From the NCBI GenBank assembly GCA_946894095.1, contig OX335641.1, positions 18,928,501 to 18,992,500 of the forward strand: DNA of 64,000 bases, given 5' to 3'. Position 1 is the stretch's first letter. The number at the start of each line of letters is the position of its first letter. This stretch comes from Incurvaria masculella (taxonomy: Eukaryota > Arthropoda > Insecta > Lepidoptera > Incurvariidae). The notes below the pieces were generated by a model that ran no database searches, was not told the origin of the DNA, and saw only the letters and a program-made list of their open reading frames with translations. This document shows positions 57,501 to 64,000 of this stretch, piece after piece. The translations under genes were made by a program, and so were the position numbers.

Positions 57501-60146
57501 GGATAAATAACATGTGGTTTGACAGTTAGCACGGTCCAAAATGCAACTAAATTTCCGATTTAATTATGCAATTTCCTGTTCACCCGGCGAGTTAAATTAC
57601 CATGGTATCTCCCCAGTTTAAAGAGTTTTTTGTGTCATGGAAACTTATTTTCCCGTAAGGTCAATATGATAGGTCAAGAATGAGCGTTGCGAACCGACTG
57701 AATGGTGCGATTGTGGTTCATTATGATGTACACTTATAAGCGAGACTTAGGTGTGGCTGAAAAGGCACGAATGATGCTGCAGAAATGAATTCTCTGAGGA
57801 AAGTTTGCGAATTGAGTCTACTGGACAAGCTCCACGATGGCTCGGTTATAGAGCAGTGTCAACTGAAATAAGTCATCAGTTATGATTCTGAATTTTTTCC
57901 CATGCGTAGGGTTAATCCGGTCCGGATTGGTACCATCACATTGAATGAATGATGGTCAAAACCACAATGAAAATTATCTTCTTATTCCATCCATGTAGAC
58001 GTTCAATGTCATGGCACCTACGTTCCTGTGTGGTGTAGTGGGTTATTATTATGACACTAGGTGTGGTATTAACCATCCTTGGTAAGTTAAACAAAAATTA
58101 AATAAAAATACACATGCTGTCTTTTTTAAGGGCCCATTTTAAAAACTAGAACTTGTGTTATTTGCATAAATCTATATTTCGAAATATTGCATCTATTTCA
58201 TTTTCATTTTTGAAATATTTCATTTTAATACTACCTAGTAATGTGCATAGAAATACTACCTCTGGATTAAGAACGATTCGTAAGTGATGTTCCCCATGCA
58301 AATGTAACATGAAAATCATTTGAAAACTACTCTGCCGAATTGCAAATTGTTTATTTATCAATGAATATTTGGGGCTCCACGTTTGTTTGATAAATCAAAA
58401 CTGGGTCAAATGTAATCACAAAATTTTTGTGTCTATTAATTTGGGGGAGAATGAATTTTTCGAAAAAAATCAAACTGTGGATGGACTGATACACACAAAT
58501 AAAGTAAATCGGTATAGTGGTTTTCAAATGAGAATGTTTGTGTGGGGAGAAGCCCACCAACTGTCATAATATGAGCCCAAAACACCACATTTTTATTCCC
58601 CACGCATTAAGTTAGATGCTCAAATTGCAGGTGCAGCCCTCACGTCCCGGCGAGCGCTCTCGTCAACAAACCGGACAATTTCCTCCTAAACTGCCATTCG
58701 CCCTTCCTCCCTCGCACGCCTGCCTCGCGCCGCCAGCCCCGCCTCGCAAACAATATCACCGGCCTCGTCTTCCAAGACCACTCCAACATCATATCCAGTG
58801 GCGAGAACGACGGCAACATAAAGGTTTGGGACCTCAGGAAAAACTACAACATCTACAAAAAGGACCCCCTCCCCAAACACTCCATTCCCTACTGTGGCAG
58901 CTCCACAAAAAATGGCTACTCCAACCTCATAGTGGACGACGCTGGCGTGAGACTCTACGCGAGCGGTATGGACAGCGTCATATACTGTTTCAACGTTTCC
59001 ACCTACAATACCCTCCCAGAGCAACGCTACTTCGGGCACGAGAGTGGAACGTTCTACATCAAGGCGAGCCTCAGCCCCGACGGCAGGTATCTCGTTAGTG
59101 GTAGCAGTGACCGGAATGCCTACATCTGGAACGTTAAGTCGTCGGAGCCCATTGTGAAACTGGTGGGACACACAGCGGAGGTTACGTGTGCCGTGTGGGG
59201 CCCCGGCGATGACACCAAGATTGTCACGTGCAGCGATGACGCGCGACACAAGATATGGCGCATCGGCAAGGAAACATTGGCGCGAGACGAAGAACTGGCG
59301 CTCCGGGGCCGCGCGGAGACCGTGCCCCGGGTCGAAGTGTCGCGGTTCACTCGGTGGATCAACGCAGAAAGGACACCAAATTCGATGAAACGGAAACAAC
59401 TGAACATCACCCCGGGCTCCTCTGGTGCCAAGCGCCCAAGGAACACCTCTGATGCCTCGACGAAGGTAAAAAAGACAAAGCGCTGCCTGACAGATATGTT
59501 GAATGCAACTCGATTGGACAAGGAGGAAGGGGACTCGAAGAAGGTCAAGTATGACGTCCCCGCTAACGAAAACAATGATCCAAAAGAAAAAACATCAACT
59601 AATAAGCGAACTCCTGTAGAAACCGGGGAAAGGAGTCCGTCCGCTAAAAAACTTTGCACTGAATGTCCGAGCACTAGCAGATATGATTTCTCCCAACCCG
59701 GCTCGAGCTCTTGGGTGTACCAGTCCCCGACAAAGGTCGGAGGTGGTGACTCCTTCATAACCCCAACCAAGTATTACGAGCGCTCTTCTCCCAAGCACCT
59801 TTCCCCGAGGAGATCTCCAGGAACTGTACTAACTTTCAATTCCCCGACGATGAATCTACCAAACTTCATCCTAGATGGCGAAGCCCCACATTTGAGACTA
59901 ATGTCACCCATTAAGAAAAAACTGGAAACACCGAACTGGTTGGCGGTTATGGTCAAAGAGAAGAAAGGAAAACTTCTCAACGATGGAAGTGATAAGCCGA
60001 CTGTTGTTTCGACCCCTCTGAGCCCTAAGGCTGAGAACATTGTCACGAGGCGAAACTCTGCCACTTTAGAACGAACGCCAAAGCGTTGTTCTCAGAAATC
60101 AACATTGTTAAAATATTTTAATGTTGTAAGAGATAAACCTATTTAA
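48582..60146 (+). CDS. DTL: Denticleless / Cdt2, WD40 substrate receptor of CRL4 ubiquitin ligase
   Basis: Five coding exons: 48582-48627, 54175-54362, 55189-55309, 56041-56209, 58631-60146. All phases agree and total 680 codons (679 aa). Exon 1 (MNDVQTIIARQLGTS, donor A|GTAAGT) joins after TGACAG to GHWGCDSVLKRLL. WD40 blades follow: LALANEDGVVAI, HANAVFDLAWTPGELKLVT, HSACLWDVGG, DGNILVWDVR (R175), DGNIKVWDLR (241-244), DGRYLVSGSSDRNAYIWNV, TKIVTCSDDARHKIWRI. The two WDxR motifs are those used to dock on DDB1. The long C-terminal tail is disordered and rich in SP/TP sites. It contains NWLAVM (610-615), which corresponds to NWLLAM in vertebrate Cdt2, and ends with KSTLLKYF (664-671), a Cdt2-style PIP box lacking the leading Gln. 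Cdt2 targets PCNA-bound Cdt1, Set8 and p21-type substrates for destruction in S phase and after DNA damage, in the nucleus. A 5.2-kb LINE sits upstream of exon 1. If exon 1 were wrong, the ATG at 54168 would be the alternative start. Confidence 0.93.
49085..50450 (+). pseudogene. Decayed LINE RT-RNase H remnant in DTL intron 1
   Basis: Broken frames read NPNKTELVLFTKKRKLADME and KYLGVILDSKL (RT thumb, 49110-49260), PIIAYGAIAWWPKTEL (49385-49435), LQWIKGHSGSLSNDAANELA (RNase H end, 49945-50010) and SPLCRGCMEASETTARVLLE (zinc segment, 50290-50350). The order matches the 3' half of an RNase H-bearing LINE. Many stops are present. A run of 17 C lies at 49473-49489. Confidence 0.75.
51585..52806 (-). 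mobile_element. Helitron remnant with TC and CTAG ends
   Basis: On the minus strand it starts TCACTACATAGTATAAAAC (5' at 52806, after A) and ends CCGGAGCGGGCCGCTAG (3' at 51585, before T), the TC...CTRR structure with A/T insertion context. CCCG...CGGG near the 3' end could form the usual terminal hairpin. It carries a helicase fragment and the GC-rich block also seen at 2925-3045. Confidence 0.7.
51853..52059 (-). pseudogene. Helitron Pif1-type helicase C-terminal fragment
   Basis: The frame reads DLKIAMTINKSQGQTFNVAG, then DLSVDCFSHGQLSRVTSREN. These are the last helicase motifs of Helitron Rep/Hel proteins (TINKSQGQ and HGQL...SR). The YVAC residues normally after HGQL are missing, and sequence upstream is broken. 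It is an inactive relic. Confidence 0.8.
52868..53760 (-). pseudogene. CR1/Jockey-like LINE RT 3' fragment
   Basis: At the 5' side a frame contains VYLFADDTSCIVHGI (RT catalytic motif, about 53655-53700), shifted relative to the main 231-codon frame. That frame reads VINFLGVTLDSKLTWKEHID, YFESIFRYGLEVWGN and QKKAIRIMTGS, ending near 52872. It is the thumb and C-terminal region of an RT without RNase H. The 5' part is lost. Confidence 0.75.
54056..54093. repeat. AT microsatellite
   Basis: (TA)n tract TATATATATATA-ATAA-TATATATATATA about 80 bases before DTL exon 2. Confidence 0.7.
54400..54900 (-). pseudogene. Jockey-like RT fragment in DTL intron 2
   Basis: On the minus strand, near 54880-54740, broken frames read EKAITFLTQLFNAILR and then RQWKVAEIIMILKPG after a shift. 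Near 54460-54405 a frame reads GVAQGSVMGPTLYLLFTSD. These are two RT blocks in the right order with the intervening part deleted. Confidence 0.65.
55490..55810 (+). repeat. Lep1-like Helitron repeat in DTL intron 3
   Basis: ATCCATACTAATATTATAAA, then GTCTGTCTGTTATG, CTGAACCAATTTTGATGAAA, AAAGTTTGTATGGGGAATTC and TTGACCCGAGCGGAGC. A short internal duplication around TAACTCTGT (55530-55600) has been added. Confidence 0.65.
56474..57024 (-). mobile_element. TTAA-flanked MITE, copy 4, in DTL intron 4
   Basis: Flanked by TTAA at 56474-56477 and 57021-57024, with ends GGTGGCCC and GGGCCACC. In reverse complement the interior follows copy 1 (20541-21076). Confidence 0.7.
57393..57620. repeat. Palindromic repeat, second locus
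   Basis: ACCATACCATGGTTAC ... CCTGTTCACCCGGCGAG ... TTACCATGGTATC corresponds to the element at 18155-18385, including AATTAAATC and the GTACCATGCTAATTGG block. Confidence 0.55.
57905..58085 (+). mobile_element. SINE 3' fragment in DTL intron 4
   Basis: CGGATTGGTACCATCACATT, GTAGACGTTCAATGTCATGG, TGTGGTGTAGTGGGTTATTA and GGTGTGGTATTAACCATCC follow the 3' half of the SINE. Confidence 0.6.
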
Positions 60147-61735
60147 GGAAATTTCCGTGATTTTTACAAAATGCAGCCAATTATTGTGTTAAATTTTTTA
60201 GGTTACACCCGATAAACTGACCAGCCATACTATGTAAAGACTTACAAGTGCTTCCAAATGCAAAGCGGAAAAAACATTGTTTTCCCAGGACATCGCACAG
60301 ACAATACAAAGCAATGAATTTAGGTTACTTTTTCATATTTGGGGTCCACAACACATATCTTTCAACGCATTCTCATATCCAGAATGTCAAAGAAAAATCC
60401 TGTTATCAGTCGTAAAACGCAAGAATGCCACCATTGAACTATCAGAAAAAACGTAATTCCAGCAAAACACTGACATGTGCAAAGGTGCTCTACAAACCTG
60501 CTTTCACCACCTCCAGTTACCTGAAATCCGATAGTTAACTTTCGGATTTCATTTGCATAACCGAAAAATAATTTTGGGGTTTTTGTAACTCGAGGTGGTG
60601 GCAACGGGTGTAAGCCTTCATTACCATTGCTTACATCGCACTCACCGCATGCAAATACGTGTTCCCAATTGTGCCACATATCATGACATGAGTGACGTCA
60701 TTTGAAAAGATCGTACAAAGCGTGCACGACTGAGTGCTGGGCGTCATGTGTGCTTTCATTTAACTGTCAGAAAGTATAGTTAATCAGTGGTTCTTTTGTT
60801 GCATGGATTTGTGTTCTAAAATAACAATGGTATTTCGTCTATTATTAGTCCAGTTAGACAATTCCTTAGTGACCCGAGACCCGAATCTCTATGCTAGATA
60901 TAGATACGCTTGTTTTGGTTAGATAGCCTCTGACAGATATAGCCTGATCCGATTTTTTACAATTTGGGTATTTTATTGGCAGTGAATGTATACAGCGATA
61001 TCCTTTCGAAACTTATGTTTACACTCTACGAGGTGTGTACAGTGTGCACCGGATTCGGAATGTAGGGAAAATATAAGCGAAATAGTTGCATTTTTTATTG
61101 TAATTTGTGATTTTTTTTATGAAGCCTGTCAGTTGTTAGCCTCGGTAGCCTAGTGGTACGAGGCTTCAACGTTCGAGATCTGATTGGGTGACTATTTGTG
61201 ACTGTTGAGGCTGACCTTGGTTCGGATTCCACATATATAATATCACCGATAATTCCACCAAATATTCTGCTAGATTATTTGGATATATGTGTCCACAATT
61301 CTCACCTTGGGCGGCCCTGGCGCACTCAATATTTTAGGTACGAAGTCGTGTGGCACCATAATTGGGGCAAATTCAGTGCTGTGTCACATGCGCTCCATGC
61401 GAAGTGCGCCGTCCGGTGAATTGTATTGTAACCTACACTGGCATATGTCTGCTCTATTTTATGTGATTGAAAACTGACAAATATTATTTGCCAGTCACAA
61501 AACAAGGTTAACACCTACATCAAACTTAATGTATTTAATCGCTACCCCCACTCACTAGAAAAACTTTACCTATTTGTGGAAAGTTTTCATTGCTTACATA
61601 GTGTTCAACTTACACACTAAAATAAATTCCAATAGGTGCTTCAATAGTGACGGAAATGACTACATACTTTTCATCATTATTCAGGCTTCCTAAGGATGTC
61701 CAGAGGGAGTATATTTTGCCTGGGAATTCTTATAT
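60147..61735. other. DTL downstream region, no gene recognised
   Basis: No canonical AATAAA is obvious in the first 150 bases after the DTL stop. Short frames at 60362-60679 and 61198-61477 show no motif. A tRNA-like SINE head (GCCTCGGTAGCCTAGTGGTA) lies at about 61138-61160. Confidence 0.45.
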
Positions 61736-61737
61736 AT

Positions 61738-62150
61738 ATATCTCTTTGAGCGGCTCGCAGCCTAGTGGCGCGGGACTTGCCTAGCATACCAGGGGTCTGG
61801 ATTCAATTCCTCGCCCCGTTCTTCCACTACTTTCTTTCTCTTTCTGAGTTGGATAAGTGCATTTCGTCACGAACGCGAGCTGCTGCATAGTTCGGAATCC
61901 AAGTAAAACTGTAGGTCCCCTTACCCTACTAGGTGGTAGGGTTTAAGCCCGCCCGGGTTGGTACCATCGAATTGGAAGAAAAAATGGTCGTAGCGGCAAT
62001 GAAAAATTGTCCGTGTTTTCAGTCCAATTGAATGTAGCCGTGCTCGTAAAGGGAAGGTTCTGGGATGGCATCCAATTCCTTCGGGAGTGTAGTGTATTGG
62101 GCTAATATCATAACGGTAGTTGTGTGGTATTAGCCATCCATGTCACGTTG
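61738..62150 (+). mobile_element. tRNA-derived SINE, full length
   Basis: The head contains AGCCTAGTGGCGCGG (a good RNA polymerase III A box) and GGTCTGGATTCAATTCC (B-box-like, about 50 bases later). The body then has CTTTCTTTCTCTTTCTGAGT, TGCATTTCGTCACGAACGCG, AACTGTAGGTCCCC, GTTGGTACCATCG, GTAGCCGTGCTCG and GTGTGGTATTAGCCATCCAT. It is the reference copy for the fragments elsewhere in the window. Confidence 0.8.
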
Positions 62151-62159
62151 CATAACATA

Positions 62160-63830
62160 AAATCCTAGCATAGGCTTACAATATCATAAAAAAAACAACC
62201 TTTCACTTTTCTAGCCTAATGTTTATAGACTTGTCGATCCGTCGGCAGTAAATGTGTATATCTATAAATAGTTTACATAAAAAGTATTGAATAAATTGAA
62301 TCCTACAGAGCGAGAAGGTGCAGAGCGATCTGACACGTTAGAGCAAGAGACGCTATTAGGCGTAGTGATACGATACATACTAGCCTATACGCGCAGTGCG
62401 GGCAGCTTTCAGGTGAATATTAGGTTAGGCACATTGATAGTAGAGTCGCTATTGTATTTATATAATATCGGTCCTTGGGACTATTATTTCATCTGCGTGC
62501 CGTAGGTTGCACAACATGTAGAATTGTCGGGATGAATGTTGGCCCGTCACGGCTGCGCGTAACCAAAACTATATTGGATTTAGTCTCTGCACTAGGACAA
62601 CATCCGTGCCGGGCATTCTCCCTAGCAATTTTTTTTTCCACATTACCTACCTGATGTGGATAGAGCTTATGCTATATCATCGTTCCTAATCCAGTGGTTC
62701 TATCCGGAATAGTTCAGGAGCTTCGTCCTGGAATCTGAGCATAAAGCTTTTGATTGAGTTTATGTGTTATATGAATGAGAACATTTCCTTATTAATCGAT
62801 CTTCATAAATTTATTTTTAGATATGTGTATCGTTAGTGTTAGTTTTATGAACTTCAAAGTTCATTATAATATTGAGATATTTTTAAAGAAAATTTGAGAA
62901 ACCTTATGAAGCTGTGTTCCTTATTAAATTTCCTGTATTCTAATATGCATGCTTTACTGTTGAACAAGTCAGTCAAACTATTTGGGCCCGACCTATAATG
63001 CTATCTGCTTCATACAGACACTAGAGTAGATTTAAAGTTATCCAAGGGCATCTAAATTGTCACACGGTGAGATTTTAAAAATATTCAGAACAAAAGGGCA
63101 AAAACGTTTTCTAATAATTTTCAAAATCTCATTACACTGCTTCAATGTAGATGTCGTTGGATAACCTCAAACCAATGAGATAACGGTAATGTTGTATCTA
63201 TTAAATACATAAAATCACTGCCGAATAGCCACCAGAGTAATGGTGTAAGTGCTAAAACTCCGTGTTAAGTCATATGCTCACAGCGTTGCGAGCCATCACT
63301 CGCTTCCTATTGTTATTTGAGCTATCTGGGGAGTTAAATCATAAATAGCGACGAACGACTGGCGCCATCTACATTGATGCATAAACCCCTTATATAGAGG
63401 TACATAAATATATCTGCTTGTTGCTAGTCTGTCCATGCTGTGTTATTTGACCGAAGCGATAAATATTTTGGCAATCCTACTATTCCCATGACTTAGGAAG
63501 ACTAGGCCAACAGTGTCACTGTTGTAATGTAAATAATTTTTAAATTTGTGCTTTAAAATGAACTGTCTATTCTTATGTAAGTTAAAAGGTCTACTTTGAT
63601 AGAAACAATAACTGCCCATCGGATGTATAATTTGTGATATAAAGTATACACCCACATGACTGATTTAAGTTTTTTATTGATACGGCATGATATCTATAAA
63701 ATTGTGTTAGCCAAAATACTAATCCACCAACTGATCATTAAAAAAAAGTCCGAAGGCCATGCTTATCGTAGTCAAACTACACCAACTAATTGATTGGTCC
63801 GCCGATTCGACTCACTGAAGGAGAATCCGC
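62160..63830. other. Intergenic, nothing recognised
   Basis: Unique-looking AT-rich sequence with short frames only. No family motif or splice-supported exon was found. Confidence 0.45.
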
Positions 63831-63836
63831 AAAGCA

Positions 63837-63893
63837 AGTACACTGAACTTCACTGGATTAGTAGAGGTGCAATCCAGTGAAGTTCAGTGTACT
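63837..63893. repeat. Perfect 23-bp-stem hairpin
   Basis: 63837-63859 (AGTACACTGAACTTC...) is the exact reverse complement of 63871-63893, with an 11-base loop AGTAGAGGTGC. Confidence 0.9.
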
Positions 63894-63904
63894 ATTATTA
63901 TTAT

Positions 63905-64000
63905 ATAGGTTGGGGAAAAAGTTTCTTCGCATTTTTTAAGAAAATTCAAAACATTTTTTAATATGGTTTATTTACATTTAACTAAAGTATGTAGGTACCA
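63905..64000 (+). mobile_element. Start of a mariner-like element, cut by the window end
   Basis: TATAGGTTGGGGAAAAAG followed by TTTCTTCGCATTTTTT is a typical mariner terminal repeat next to a TA target. The rest lies beyond the window. Confidence 0.6.

Noticed and set aside
58686..59770. Long minus-strand frames opposite DTL exon 5
   Set aside because: Shadows of the GC-rich DTL coding exon; the plus strand carries clear WD40 motifs.

Overview
The window looks like a piece of a moth or butterfly (Lepidoptera) nuclear chromosome. It has intron-containing animal genes, AT-rich spacers, and a dense set of repeats typical of that order: tRNA-derived SINEs, Lep1-like and CTAG-ended Helitron remnants, TTAA-flanked MITEs, the repeat with the GGTTCCGTAC and GGCCAAGTGCGAG signatures, and non-LTR retrotransposons of several clades. 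All family calls rest on motifs read by eye; no database search was run.

Layout. 0.1-3.5 kb (minus): a P-element-like THAP transposase gene with two coding exons, broken by one single-base frameshift, and with a 29-bp inverted-repeat pair in its intron. 3.8-18.9 kb: mostly intergenic, with interspersed repeats, a 1.3-kb fold-back element (9.57-10.85 kb), a LINE 3' remnant, a BEL/Pao-like gag fragment and a SINE interrupted by a MITE. 19.0-22.7 kb (plus): a three-exon METTL7/TMT1-like methyltransferase gene whose second exon lies behind 1.5 degenerate tandem copies of itself. The predicted protein lacks the usual glycine-rich SAM motif I. 27.9-31.5 kb (minus): a two-coding-exon gene for a 607-residue, largely disordered protein I do not recognise. 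33.4-34.1 kb: a MITE with perfect TIRs and a TAA duplication.

37-42.7 kb (plus): a CR1/L2-type LINE with a PHD-finger ORF1 and an endonuclease-RT ORF2. 43.2-60.1 kb (plus): the Cdt2/denticleless gene (DTL, l(2)dtl), the WD40 substrate receptor of CRL4 ubiquitin ligase. I can assemble it as five coding exons totalling 680 codons. Its first coding exon (48582-48627) lies 5.5 kb upstream of the second.

The most notable observation is that a complete, apparently intact I-type LINE (43276-48476, gag-like ORF1 plus EN-RT-RNase H ORF2) lies in the same orientation between the likely DTL promoter and the DTL start codon. It is bounded by a perfect 12-bp target-site duplication. The host side of the junction carries an E2F-like site and a short upstream ORF that the insertion joins in frame to the LINE ORF1. 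DTL intron 1 also holds remnants of at least three other transposons. The window ends with SINE pieces, a perfect 23-bp-stem hairpin and the start of a mariner-like element.
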